Counted from the first letter of the stretch, positions 7,820-18,224 are shown. The stretch is 64,000 nt of DNA from Candidatus Microbacterium phytovorans (GCA_029202445.1 CP119321.1:186001-250000); one strand, 5' to 3'. A program made the numbers and translations. The notes: a model not told the origin generated them from the sequence alone.

Positions 7820-9538
7820 TCAGTCTCCTCGACTCGTCGTCGAACTCGTGCCCGACGCTGCGGGCGATCCTGCCTGCGCCGGGCTCTCCCGCAGGATGAG
7901 CCAGTCGATCACCCGGTCGCCGGCTCCCGTGTCGATCCGGTCGAAGTTCTCGGCGCGGAATCGTGCGCGCTTCTCGTCCTCGAAATCCCCGCGCGTGAGC
8001 GCGTCGAGGAGATCGGCGAAGGTTTCGCACACGCGCCCTGGGGCCGTCTCCGCGTAGTCGCGGTGGAACCCCCGCGTCGCAGCGTAGACGGCGCGATCGG
8101 GAGCGAAGAAGAGCATCGGGCGGTCGAGGAGGGAGAACTCGTAGATGATCGACGAGTAGTCCGTGATGAGCACGTCGGTCACGTGCAACAGCCCCAGACC
8201 GTCGGCGTACTTCGTCACGTCGAAGAAGCGGTCGCGGTAGCGGTCCGGGATGGGGACCCGCTCCGTGACGAAGTGGTGCATGCGGAACAGCACCACGGTG
8301 TCGGGTGGGCACGCGGCGGCGAGCGCGTCGAAATCGATCAGTCCGTAGTCGTAGCTCGCGGAGTGGTACGAGGCGCCGCGGAACGTCGGCGCGAACAGGA
8401 CGATGCGTGTGCCCCGCAGCCGCGGATGCTCCGCGTAGAAGGCATCGACGGATGCCGTGGTGCGCTCCTCGTCGAGGAACCAGTCGATCCTCGGCAGCCC
8501 GGTCGGTATGACCGCCTGCTCTTCGATGCCGAAGGCCTCTGCGTAGACGGGGCGCAGATGCTCGGAGCCGCAGATCGCGAACGTGTACTGCCGGTGGGGC
8601 TGGCTCAGGTGCGGCGAGTCCGCGCTGCCGAATCTGCTGTAGCCGACGGACTTGAAGCCGCTGCCGGCGTGCCAGAGCTGGATGACCCGGGTGCGTCTGT
8701 CGATCGTGACGGTGTTGAGGAGCCCGAAGTAGTCATCCAGCAGGACCACCTCGCTCGTGGCGAGCAGACGCAGGATGCGGACGGTCGTCAGCCACCCCGT
8801 CGTCGCGGGGAGCCGGAACGACGTGCGCAGGTCGAAACGCCGATCCAGGCCTCGCTCGATCATGCGTTCGTGGACGCGGAGGAGATTGCCGCCCATCGTC
8901 GCCTGCTGATCGGAGGCGAACAGGATGCGCCCCGGTTGCGGGCCCCGCACACGCACGATCGTGAGGTAAACCAGCCGCACGAAACGCTGGCGCAGCCGCA
9001 GCTTCCCGACCAGTCCGCGCAGCCGCCCCCTCAGCCCTCCGCGCGCGCCCGAGCCGCCGCGATGCAAATGGTAGGTGTGAATGAGGAACTCGAGCCTGCT
9101 CGGATCCTCCGCGCTCTCGCTCACGCCGTACGAGACGGTCAGGGCGGCGGAGTGAGCACCGTAGAGGAAGACGCGCGACGCGTCCTCGAGGTCGCCGAGG
9201 CTGCCGCCGGGGAAGGATGCCACCGCCACGGCAAGCCCGTCGACCGACGCCCGCACGCGCCACGTTCCGTCGGGCACTGCTCGGCGCTGGGCGAAGTTCG
9301 TGACATTGACGTGCACCTGGAAGTGTCCGTCGCCCGTGTCGGTCGCGGGCACCTCGACCACGCGGCGGCCGCTCACGAAGGCGAAGGTGACCGCCGCACC
9401 CCCGGTGCCGAGCGCCGAGTCCGCCGCTGCGCCATCCGAGGACAGACGCAGCCCGATCGTCACGTGGATGCGTTCCCAGGAGATGCTCGTCACCTCGAGG
9501 GTGGCGTGGCGATCGATGCCCTGCTGCGGTGCGGTCAC
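7820..9538 (-). CDS. CDP-glycerol/ribitol glycerophosphotransferase family protein (TagB/TarL-like)
   Basis: Wall-polymer polyol-phosphate transferase (572 aa) with a C-terminal Glyphos_transf domain (PF04464). Visible family motifs in order are QLWHAGSGFKSVGYSRFG (histidine loop), VLFAPTFRG and VLITDYSSIIYEFSLLDRP. The first 190 residues form a separate beta-rich, Gly/Ala-rich region ending in an Arg-rich linker and may bind the acceptor or membrane. The start is the GTG at 9538 that overlaps the previous gene's stop (GTGA); the frame runs open upstream in shadow sequence. It likely transfers glycerol-P or ribitol-P from the CDP-polyols made by neighbouring enzymes onto a lipid-linked glycan at the inner membrane face. 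Confidence 0.85.
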   Translation of the reverse strand: MTAPQQGIDRHATLEVTSISWERIHVTIGLRLSSDGAAADSALGTGGAAVTFAFVSGRRVVEVPATDTGDGHFQVHVNVTNFAQRRAVPDGTWRVRASVDGLAVAVASFPGGSLGDLEDASRVFLYGAHSAALTVSYGVSESAEDPSRLEFLIHTYHLHRGGSGARGGLRGRLRGLVGKLRLRQRFVRLVYLTIVRVRGPQPGRILFASDQQATMGGNLLRVHERMIERGLDRRFDLRTSFRLPATTGWLTTVRILRLLATSEVVLLDDYFGLLNTVTIDRRTRVIQLWHAGSGFKSVGYSRFGSADSPHLSQPHRQYTFAICGSEHLRPVYAEAFGIEEQAVIPTGLPRIDWFLDEERTTASVDAFYAEHPRLRGTRIVLFAPTFRGASYHSASYDYGLIDFDALAAACPPDTVVLFRMHHFVTERVPIPDRYRDRFFDVTKYADGLGLLHVTDVLITDYSSIIYEFSLLDRPMLFFAPDRAVYAATRGFHRDYAETAPGRVCETFADLLDALTRGDFEDEKRARFRAENFDRIDTGAGDRVIDWLILRESPAQAGSPAASGTSSTTSRGD

Positions 9539-10674
9539 GGTTCGCCTCGCCGACCGGAGGAAGGGAGCCCGCCCAGGATCTCGTCGACCACGCGCGATGC
9601 GGCGCGCCCGTCGTCGTCGGCGCCCCGTTCGGCGAGGATCCGCTCGACCCGCTCGCGGTGGCGGGTGTCGTCGAACTGGATCACCTGTTGCACGAGCTGC
9701 GCATGCGACGTGGCGCGGGGGAGGGCGCGGAGGTCTTCCGATCGCTCGGCGCCAGACGCGTGGGGATCGAAGACGAACGCCGGCCGTCCCGTGAGGAGGA
9801 AGTCCGCCAGTGCGCCGGAACGGTCGGACATCGCCGCGTCCGCGATGAGGAGCAGTTCCTGTTCGTCGGGGTACGGCGTCGCGTCGCGGCAGAAGTACGG
9901 AAGACCTGCGAGCACCTGGGCGGAGAGGGATGCCGTCGCCGCCGGGACGCGGATCAGGATCTCCCACGTCCCCCCGAATCGCTCCGAGAGCGCGTCCCGC
10001 ACCCGTGCAGGAGCCAGCCCGGTCACCGAGGCGGGTGTGCGACGCGGTGGGGTGTAGAGCAGGAACCGCTGACCGGATTCGGCCACCCCCAGTCGATCGA
10101 GCACCTTCTTGCGCACGACGGCGACGCGGTCGGCCGAGGCGTCGACGAGCGGGTCGTTGCGGGGATGACCGAGCGAGGATGCCGGTGCGTCGCGGCCGAC
10201 GTGAAGCCATTGCTGCGCGGGGGAGCGCACGGCGCCGCTCGCGCGAAGCGCTCCGCCTTCGTGGACGACCACTTTCGCGCCGGCGAGCGCGCGGAAGAAT
10301 CGCGCCGTGCCGTAGCGGACGAAGTGGAACTGTCGCGGGAACGGCCCGACCGACCCGTCGCGGAGCACCCAGGTGATGGCCACTGCTGCGCCGCGACGCA
10401 GCAACTCCTCCGCGATGTACTTGGCATCCGAGTCGTACTCGCCGGTGGCGCTCATCAGGACGAGCGAGTTGACGTCCACCGTGGTGCGCGACGCGAGCCG
10501 GCGCTTGCCGTACATCGACAGTCGCCGGTCGATGCGACGGGCGATGCTCTCCTGCACGAGGAGTCGGACGCCCCGCACCGTGAGATGGACGGCGCGGACG
10601 AGGATTTCGACGAGGCGGAAGGGAGCGCCGACGATCAGCGCCAGCAGCTTGCCCTCGAGGAGTGTGTCCATCAT
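9535..10674 (-). CDS. Divergent glycerophosphotransferase-like protein
   Basis: Protein of 379 aa with a weakened Glyphos_transf pattern. The equivalents of the family motifs are QQWLHVGRDAPASSLG (for QxWHGxxxKxxG), LLYTPPRRT (for fAPTyR) and DAAMSDRSGALADFLLTGRP (for ITDYSSxxfdf). Histidine and Asp/Ser positions survive but much of the consensus is changed, so it may act on another donor or be partly regulatory. A hydrophobic stretch (LLALIVGAPFRLVEILV) lies near the N-terminus. The ATG at 10674 overlaps the preceding stop by four bases and its own stop overlaps the next gene, so expression is coupled. Confidence 0.7.
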   Translation of the reverse strand: MMDTLLEGKLLALIVGAPFRLVEILVRAVHLTVRGVRLLVQESIARRIDRRLSMYGKRRLASRTTVDVNSLVLMSATGEYDSDAKYIAEELLRRGAAVAITWVLRDGSVGPFPRQFHFVRYGTARFFRALAGAKVVVHEGGALRASGAVRSPAQQWLHVGRDAPASSLGHPRNDPLVDASADRVAVVRKKVLDRLGVAESGQRFLLYTPPRRTPASVTGLAPARVRDALSERFGGTWEILIRVPAATASLSAQVLAGLPYFCRDATPYPDEQELLLIADAAMSDRSGALADFLLTGRPAFVFDPHASGAERSEDLRALPRATSHAQLVQQVIQFDDTRHRERVERILAERGADDDGRAASRVVDEILGGLPSSGRRGEP

Positions 10675-11882
10675 GCGCGGCCCCCGGGCAGATCGTCGAG
10701 GAAGCGAACGAGCTGCCGTCGCGTGCGCTCCCGCAGCTCGTCGCGACGCGCGTAGTCGGGATCGGGCAGGTCGTTGTCGACGAGGAGGCGGGCGATCCGG
10801 GCCGGATCCAGTTCCTGTTCGGTGAAGTACCGGTCCCGAAGCCCGGTGATCTCGGTGAGGAACTGCAGTTTCTCGCCCCAGATGAGTCCGACGACGGGAA
10901 CGTCGAGCGCGTAGGCCGTGATGCCGGCGTGCATGCGGGCGCTGAGGATGATGTCGAAGTCGCCGACGACGTTGACGAATTCCGCCGACGTCGTCGGCCT
11001 GTGCAGCAGCTGCTCCGGGCGGAGATTCATCTCGGCGACGAGCGACTGGCCGAAGTCCTGGTCGACCCTCATCCCGTTGGAGAAGAGGGCGAAGTCGGCG
11101 TCGGCGCGCCGCAGTTCCGTGATCAGCTGACGGTAGAAGTTCACGACACCGTCCGGGGAGAGCTGGCCGCCGTAGACGGAGAAGTTCTTCGGGTTGAGCA
11201 GATTGATGCCGATCCGCGGTGTCGCGCGAGGTTCGCGGGGGCGCCGTGGCTCGAGGATGTCCATCTCGTTCAGCCAGAAGACCGGGTCGCCCACGCGCTC
11301 GGTGACGATGCGGTCGGTCTGCATGTACCGCTCGTCGAGGGTGTCGATGTCGTCGCGGGTCGTGATGACCTTCACGTTCTCGGCGTTCAGGGCCGATTTC
11401 AGTCGCTGGCAGCGGATGTCGGTCTCGCTGTAGCCCTCGACGCCGACGGCGTTCATCATGACGGGGATCCCGCGCCTGCGCGCGTTGCTGAGGATGAGCT
11501 CGTCGATGTAGTTGAGCCCCTGCGTCTTGAACTTGATGAAGCCGCCTCCCGTGAAGACGACGGCATCCACGTCTTTGATGCGGTCCGCGAAGTACCAGCC
11601 GAGCTTCGTGCGCCAATACAGCGAGTGGTAGAGGTATGCGAACCGGCGGCTGCGGACGAGGGAGAGCACGGGACGCTCGAAGACCTTCATGATCGACGCC
11701 ACACGGTAGTTCACGCGTCGCAGACCCGAGTGGGCGCGGGCCTGCGCGGGATCGACGTCGATGTCGACGAGGATCGTGTCGGGGTCGTGCGTGCGCAACA
11801 GGTACTTGGTGGCCTCCACCAGCAGGTAGTCGCCCACGTTCTCGTTGGTCATGAGGCCGACCACGCCGATCGTTCTCGTCAT
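10671..11882 (-). CDS. Polysaccharide pyruvyltransferase family protein
   Basis: Third pyruvyltransferase-family member (403 aa). It opens with IGVVGLMTNENVGDYLLVEA, the family's N-terminal Asn/Gly motif, has VVFTGGGFIKF in the middle, and ends with ILSARMHAGITAYALDVPVV, containing the R-M-H motif. It follows the bifunctional cytidylyltransferase/reductase gene by 31 bases and overlaps the next gene by four bases. The two halves match the family's Rossmann-like domains. The likely role is adding a pyruvate ketal to a sugar of the wall polymer, but some family members transfer other groups and no substrate can be assigned. Confidence 0.84.
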   Translation of the reverse strand: MTRTIGVVGLMTNENVGDYLLVEATKYLLRTHDPDTILVDIDVDPAQARAHSGLRRVNYRVASIMKVFERPVLSLVRSRRFAYLYHSLYWRTKLGWYFADRIKDVDAVVFTGGGFIKFKTQGLNYIDELILSNARRRGIPVMMNAVGVEGYSETDIRCQRLKSALNAENVKVITTRDDIDTLDERYMQTDRIVTERVGDPVFWLNEMDILEPRRPREPRATPRIGINLLNPKNFSVYGGQLSPDGVVNFYRQLITELRRADADFALFSNGMRVDQDFGQSLVAEMNLRPEQLLHRPTTSAEFVNVVGDFDIILSARMHAGITAYALDVPVVGLIWGEKLQFLTEITGLRDRYFTEQELDPARIARLLVDNDLPDPDYARRDELRERTRRQLVRFLDDLPGGRA

Positions 11883-11913
11883 GCGCGGGCCCGCATCGCC
11901 CGAGACGACCCGC

Positions 11914-13317
11914 TCATGCGGATGCCGGTTCCGCGCCGCGCATCGCCGCCACCTGCACGGTCACGATCTGTCCCGTGAGCTCCGACGCGGCCACGTTCAA
12001 CGTGACGCGCGCGACGTCTGCCGGATCGAGCAGCGAGTCGAGCGGTTCGTCTCCGAACGCCTGCGTGCGCATCGGCGTGTGGGTGCGCTGCGGGTTGATG
12101 CAGTTGATGCGCACCCGTGACTGCTCCCACTCTTCGGCGAGGGCCTGCGTGAGGTTCACGACGCCCGCCTTCGTGGCTGAGTACGCGCTGTACCCGGCCC
12201 TGCCGCGGGTGTAGGAGCTGGAGGTGAAGAGCACGACCTGCCCCGATGTCTCGGCGAGGTGCGCGTGCGCCTCGCGGGCGACGATCGCCGGGCCGATGAG
12301 GTTCACCTCGATCGTGTCCTTGAGGTCGCGCTTGCGGCTCTCCACGAGCGGCGCGATCCGAAGGACCCCCGCCGTGACGATCACCACGTCGATGCGGCCG
12401 ACGGCATCTTTCACCTCGGCAAGGGCGCGCCGGACGGCCTTGGCGGACTTGATGTCGGTCCCCGTGGACGTGCGGCTGAACTCCGACACGATGGCGCCCG
12501 CCTGCCGTGCCTGTTCCACGATGCTCTCGCCGATGCCGTAGCTGCCGCCGAACACGACGACGCTCTTGCCGGTGAGGTCGGGGACCGAGGTCATGCTCTC
12601 CAGCGACAGGCTCGCCGACTGGAGCTGGAAGAGCTTGTCGGCGATGTGCACGTCGATCGGCTCGGTGACCTTCATGTTCTCGGCCGTGCCGTCGACGACG
12701 TAGATGGGCACGTCGGGGAGGTAGGTGAAGACCACGCCGCAGTCGTCGGTGGCTTTGAACGCGGGATCGCCCGCGGCGATCTCGTAGGCGCGGCGGATGG
12801 TGCCGAGCCGGAAGGCCTGCGGAGTCTGCCCGCGGCGGAGCATCGAACGGTCGGGGATGCCGGTGATGATGCGGTTCTCGTCGACGCGGATGATCGTGTC
12901 GGCAGAGGGGATCGCGGTGTCGACGGCGTCGAAGTCGTCGAGTGCGCGCACGCAGTCCTCGATGATGCGGTCGTCGATGAACGGCCGCACCGCGTCGTGG
13001 AACAGCACCTTGGTGTCGTCGCCCTCGATCGCCGCGATCGCGAGCTGCGTCGTGTCGTTGCGGGTCTCGCCGCCGGGCAAGATGCGGGTGAGCTTGCCGA
13101 ACCGGTCGTTGTCGAGGAGGTGGTCGAGCTCGCCGATCGCGGCGGCGTTCATCATGATGATGATCTCGTCGATCAGGGGGCTGGCGTCGAGCGCTTCGAG
13201 CGTGTGCTCCACGATCGCCTTGCCGGCGATCTTGATGAGCTGCTTCGGGATGCCGAGGCCGACGCGAACGCCGATGCCTCCGGCCAGCACGACAGCGACG
13301 GTGCGGGGTGAGCTCAC
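11914..13317 (-). CDS. Bifunctional cytidylyltransferase / SDR reductase (CDP-ribitol synthase-like, Bcs1/Acs1 type)
   Basis: Fusion protein of 467 aa. The N-terminal half is an IspD/TarI cytidylyltransferase: LAGGIGVRVG at 11-20, PKQ at 24-26 and FHDAVRPFI. The C-terminal half is a classical short-chain dehydrogenase: VVVFGGSYGIGES and Y379-S-A-T-K383. The same layout is known from Haemophilus influenzae Bcs1/Acs1, which reduces ribulose-5-phosphate and couples the product to CTP, giving CDP-ribitol. It would supply the phosphotransferases downstream. The GTG start at 13317 has a TAGGAT -10 hexamer six bases before it, so the mRNA should be leaderless; this is the first gene of the minus-strand run. 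A second frame gives another long reading here, but it is Arg/His-rich shadow. Confidence 0.85.
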   Translation of the reverse strand: MSSPRTVAVVLAGGIGVRVGLGIPKQLIKIAGKAIVEHTLEALDASPLIDEIIIMMNAAAIGELDHLLDNDRFGKLTRILPGGETRNDTTQLAIAAIEGDDTKVLFHDAVRPFIDDRIIEDCVRALDDFDAVDTAIPSADTIIRVDENRIITGIPDRSMLRRGQTPQAFRLGTIRRAYEIAAGDPAFKATDDCGVVFTYLPDVPIYVVDGTAENMKVTEPIDVHIADKLFQLQSASLSLESMTSVPDLTGKSVVVFGGSYGIGESIVEQARQAGAIVSEFSRTSTGTDIKSAKAVRRALAEVKDAVGRIDVVIVTAGVLRIAPLVESRKRDLKDTIEVNLIGPAIVAREAHAHLAETSGQVVLFTSSSYTRGRAGYSAYSATKAGVVNLTQALAEEWEQSRVRINCINPQRTHTPMRTQAFGDEPLDSLLDPADVARVTLNVAASELTGQIVTVQVAAMRGAEPASA

Positions 13318-13323
13318 GCATCA

Positions 13324-13329
13324 ATCCTA
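13324..13329 (-). promoter_or_regulatory. -10 hexamer TAGGAT, leaderless promoter of the CDP-ribitol synthase-like gene
   Basis: Read on the minus strand, TAGGAT ends six bases before the GTG at 13317, the spacing expected when transcription starts at the start codon. No good -35 is seen. It would drive the gene run 13317-7102. Confidence 0.5.
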
Positions 13330-13423
13330 CGGGGCCGGTCTCGGAGACGCCCGCGTGAACGGCGGCGCAACGCCCGATGAACCGCGCCGTATCGGGACGG
13401 AGCCGGGCGGGAAGGCTTCGTAG

Positions 13424-14623
<1,200 letters not shown>

Positions 14624-14630
14624 GGTCCGC

Positions 14631-15716
14631 TCACCGCAACGCGTCGGCGAACGCGTCGGCCTGAATCTGCAGCTGCGCCCACAACTCCTCGCGTCGAGCG
14701 GCGATGCGCGCGGTGAGCCCGTCCTCCTGCGCGATGAACCGTGTGAGGGTCGCGATCATCCGGTCGGCGGTCTGCTCGAGCTGACGACGCGTCATCGTGG
14801 TCGCGCGAGGGACGGCGCAGAGGAACTCGTCATCGCCGAAGTAGTCCTTCGGCATCCCTCGCCGCGCACCCATGCCGATGAAGGCGGCGGGCTTGTCGAA
14901 GGCGAGGAACGGCAGCCAGCCGTGCAGCCGCTTCCCGAACGCGAACCGACAGTCGGCGTACCGCTGGGCGAACGAGGGATGCCGCGCCAGTGCGTCGTTG
15001 AACGCCTCGTGGAACTCGCGACCCTCCTTCTCAGCGCGGAGCAGATCGCCGAAGTACGGTTCGTCGATGTCGATGAGCGGGAACAGGTCGAGCATCTGGC
15101 GGTTGGAGTCGCCCGAGGCGTTGACCATGGAGCGCACCTCCAGCCCGTGCGCCGCGGCGAACTCGGCGAACCGTCGCAGGGGGTGGTCAGCGATGTTGTC
15201 GGGGGTGAAGAGGAAGCTGTCGAAGTTCACGACGACGACGTCGCGGTGGGCGGCGGTGGCGTCGGAGAGGCGGTCGGTGAACAGCGACGCGCATGGCGCC
15301 CACTCCGGGCTCGTCACCGGTCCGACCTGCCGGATGAAGTCGGCCTCCCTCGTGGCACGCACGATGATCTGTGGGGCGCGGGAGGTCACCCGCCGAACGG
15401 CGGCGACCTCGTCGGGCGTGGGTTCTTGCAGGATGCCGGTGGACCAGAGGGCGAACTGCGACGACTCGAAGCGCTCCCACTGCTTGGCGAGCTTGGCGTG
15501 CAGGTGACGTGACGAGTTGGTCTGGACGAACAGTCCGCCCGGGCCGATCACGACGTTCTCCGGCGAGGGCGCCCCCTTCGCGAGGTACTCCGGCGAGCTG
15601 ACGACGCGAAGGTCGAGGTCGATGCGCCCGGCGAACAGCTCGCGGGTGACGTCGTGCAGGAGCGCGTCGCCGGCATTGCCCCGCACTCCGCAGGTGATCC
15701 ACAGTGCCTTCTTCAC
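14631..15716 (-). CDS. Polysaccharide pyruvyltransferase family protein
   Basis: Fourth pyruvyltransferase-family member (361 aa). The N-terminus ALWITCGVRGNAGDALLHD carries the family's Gly-Asn-x-Gly-Asp motif. VVIGPGGLFVQ follows, and the C-terminal segment has FGKRLHGWLPFLAFDKPAAF with the R-x-H motif. It is the last gene of the minus-strand run that begins at 23420, and its ATG overlaps the stop of the GT29/GT4 fusion by four bases, so the two proteins are probably made together and may modify the same sugar. It converges with glf; seven bases separate the stops. Substrate unknown. Confidence 0.83.
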   Translation of the reverse strand: MKKALWITCGVRGNAGDALLHDVTRELFAGRIDLDLRVVSSPEYLAKGAPSPENVVIGPGGLFVQTNSSRHLHAKLAKQWERFESSQFALWSTGILQEPTPDEVAAVRRVTSRAPQIIVRATREADFIRQVGPVTSPEWAPCASLFTDRLSDATAAHRDVVVVNFDSFLFTPDNIADHPLRRFAEFAAAHGLEVRSMVNASGDSNRQMLDLFPLIDIDEPYFGDLLRAEKEGREFHEAFNDALARHPSFAQRYADCRFAFGKRLHGWLPFLAFDKPAAFIGMGARRGMPKDYFGDDEFLCAVPRATTMTRRQLEQTADRMIATLTRFIAQEDGLTARIAARREELWAQLQIQADAFADALR

Positions 15717-18088
15717 GCGGGATCTCCCGCCTGCGCGTCCGCGGCAGGGAGGAGCTGCGCGTGCGCGAGCTCCTCGTGGAGCATCCGCCGGTAGCGCTCG
15801 GTGAACCGCTCGAGCGAGAAGTGCTCGTCGAACACGGCCCGGTTGCGTTCACCCCACATCGCCCGGTCGCGCGTCTCGAGCACCCGACAGGCATCCTGGA
15901 TCGTGCTCTCGTCGACGAACAGCACGTTGCTGCCGAGGTCGACCTCGACGTTGCCGCCGACGGGGGAGAGGATGAGGGCCTTTCCGGCGCGCATGGCCTC
16001 CAGGGTGGCGAGATCGAAGATCGCGTTGCGGTGCATTATGACGTAGTAATCGGCGTAGTCCATGAGGGCCAGGAGCCGGTCGTGGGTCGTGCGGGTGCCG
16101 ACGAGGCGTGCCGTGAAGGGCCAGGCATCGCGCTGCCGTTCGAGGTCGTCGAAACGCGAGCGATCGGACGCGGCGCCGATCGCGATCCAGACGACCTTCC
16201 GGCCCGACAGCTCCGTGTGTCGTGCGAGAAGGGCCGGGATGCGGTCCAACCCCTTGTCGTCGTTGAAGTCGCCGACGCTGAGGAAGACGTCCGTGTCACC
16301 GTCCCGCGGCGGCAGGTCGAGGTCCCGCGCGAGCTCCTCCAGGAGCGCCCGCCGTCCGTCCGTCTCCGCGGCGTGATCGACGGCGGAGACCGTGTTGTAG
16401 AGCGCGCTGTCGGCGAAGTTCGTCGCCGCGACGCCGCTGCGGGAGGTGGCGAGATACGTGTCGCGCGCGCCGATGCTCGGGAAGAAGACGCGCTGGGCAT
16501 TGTCGAGGATCAGCTTCTCCAGGGCCTCGGCGACGTGCGTCTCGTGCGCCGTCGGAGTGCGTCCGATCGAGCGCATCTCCTGCAGCGTGCTGCCCTGCTG
16601 GTGGTAGACGAGGACGTACGGGATGCCGAGGCGGTACGCACCGTAGGCCGTACCCAGTTCGTGGGCGACGAGCAGCACGCCGCCCGCATCGCGCGCCGCG
16701 AGCACGTCGGGATGCGTGCGGATGTACTCGCTCGCCTCGATGATCTGCGCGATCTTCGTGCTGAGGCCGGCGGTCGTCGACGCGAGCCTGTCGCGCAGCG
16801 ACGCGCGATCGGACGGCAGGAAGAGGTACTCCATGCGGAGGCGGCCGTCGCGCTCGCCCAGCGCGAGACGCTGCGTGGCCAGCACGCCGCCCGGTCCGCC
16901 GGTCTTGCCCGTCGCCGGGTCGTACTCGCGGTATGCACACGCGAAGACCGTGACGTCGGCCGACCCCTGCGGCGCATCCGTCTGCGGAGGCGTGTCGCGG
17001 CCCGCGACGACGTGCTCGACGAGGAGCGAACGCAGGAACGCGCCTTCCGCGTCGGCGTCGTGGCGGGATGCCATATCGCCGAGGGTGTCGAAGTAGTGGC
17101 CCTGGTCGCCCCCGTCGACGCTGGAGAAGCCGTACACATCGACACCCGCGAGTGAGCCGCGGCTCTCAGCGAGCATCCAGAGGATCTGGGCCCCGGAGGT
17201 GGGAAGCAGCAGTCCCGAACGGCGGTGCAGCCGCTCCTTCGTGCCGGTGTCGATGTGCGTCACGCGATCGGGCGAGAACAGGGTGTCGCGGTAGAGGATG
17301 TCCGCGTGCTCGGGCACCTCCAGAAGGTTGCGGAAGAAGTCCATCTCCCACACGACGAGGGCGCCCGTGTCGACGGCCACGCGGTCGCGGACATCGCGGT
17401 GCGCTCCCCGTACCCAGACGTCCGTGCGGCGGCCGTAGTCGGTCTCGTAGCCGGAGGGATGGTTGTTGAAGCGGATGACGACGTCGTGCGCGTCGATCTC
17501 GGCACCGCGACCGGATCCGATCCCGCCGGGACCGTTGCCCACGACCGCGACGGTGCGCCCTGCGACGAGATCGGCGAACACGCGCCGCTCACTGTTGCGC
17601 CGAAGCACATCGGCCACCTGGGAGGCTCGGGCGAGCTGCTCGTCTGCGATGCGCAGCTCGGTCGCGAACTGCGCCACGGGCAGGCACCGTGCGAGTTCCG
17701 ACAGGGGGAGCCCGCGCGCGACGTAGGTGCGCAGCAGCTGTTCGGCGGCCGGGCGGTCACCCGCCTCGAGAAGCACACCCGCGTACACGGCCCACATCGC
17801 CGGCGGGAGGAGGTGCCAGGCAGCGGAGTTTCGGAGCATGGCGCGGGCCCGGTCGAGGAGGTAGGGCGTCGCGCCCTGATCGCGCCACTCCACACGCGCC
17901 AGCGTGAGGTCGTCGGTCACGCGTCGCGTCTGCGGGCTCGCCCCGCCGCGCCGGCGATCTCGAGGCGAGAGGAGAGTCACGAGTCGTGCCCGGCCCCGGC
18001 GGAGGCGGCCGCGCCACGCGGAGCGCAGCGGGCGGGAACGGCGTGCCAGCGCACGCAGCAGGGGGACCTTCCGGGCGAGTCTCTTCAT
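15713..18088 (-). CDS. GT29 (sialyltransferase)-like domain fused to GT4 glycosyltransferase
   Basis: Two-domain protein of 791 aa. Residues 178-350 carry the four sialyl motifs of family GT29. Motif L: AVVGNGPGG at 181-189, IDAHDVVIRFN at 198-208, DYGRRTDVWVR at 217-227. Motif S: LLLPTSGAQI at 293-302 and VDVYGFSS at 316-323. Motif III: HYF at 331-333. Motif VS: H343-x4-E348. The disulphide cysteines of animal enzymes are absent, as expected for a cytoplasmic protein. Residues from about 375 on form a GT4-type domain: VFLSVGDFNDDKGLDRIPAL and, later, LEAMRAGKALILSPVGG. The N-terminal 170 residues are basic and helical. I chose the ATG at 18088; an in-frame ATG at 18148 is possible. The first domain may transfer a nonulosonic acid from a CMP donor; no CMP-sugar synthetase is in the window. 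Confidence 0.82.
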   Translation of the reverse strand: MKRLARKVPLLRALARRSRPLRSAWRGRLRRGRARLVTLLSPRDRRRGGASPQTRRVTDDLTLARVEWRDQGATPYLLDRARAMLRNSAAWHLLPPAMWAVYAGVLLEAGDRPAAEQLLRTYVARGLPLSELARCLPVAQFATELRIADEQLARASQVADVLRRNSERRVFADLVAGRTVAVVGNGPGGIGSGRGAEIDAHDVVIRFNNHPSGYETDYGRRTDVWVRGAHRDVRDRVAVDTGALVVWEMDFFRNLLEVPEHADILYRDTLFSPDRVTHIDTGTKERLHRRSGLLLPTSGAQILWMLAESRGSLAGVDVYGFSSVDGGDQGHYFDTLGDMASRHDADAEGAFLRSLLVEHVVAGRDTPPQTDAPQGSADVTVFACAYREYDPATGKTGGPGGVLATQRLALGERDGRLRMEYLFLPSDRASLRDRLASTTAGLSTKIAQIIEASEYIRTHPDVLAARDAGGVLLVAHELGTAYGAYRLGIPYVLVYHQQGSTLQEMRSIGRTPTAHETHVAEALEKLILDNAQRVFFPSIGARDTYLATSRSGVAATNFADSALYNTVSAVDHAAETDGRRALLEELARDLDLPPRDGDTDVFLSVGDFNDDKGLDRIPALLARHTELSGRKVVWIAIGAASDRSRFDDLERQRDAWPFTARLVGTRTTHDRLLALMDYADYYVIMHRNAIFDLATLEAMRAGKALILSPVGGNVEVDLGSNVLFVDESTIQDACRVLETRDRAMWGERNRAVFDEHFSLERFTERYRRMLHEELAHAQLLPAADAQAGDPA

Positions 18089-18224
18089 GCGACCTGTCTC
18101 GTTCGGGCGCCGTCGCAGACGACGTGCGGCGCGGGATCGAGGGATCATAGCCGACCGATGTGGCGCGTCGGAGACGCGGAGATGGACCCCGGGTTGACGA
18201 GGGCGCAGGCCCGTGGAGAAGGGG

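Noticed and set aside
7709..10057. Open frame of about 780 codons on the plus strand
   Set aside because: Lies opposite the well-supported glycerophosphotransferase genes, has no recognisable domain and is dominated by Arg, Val and Glu.
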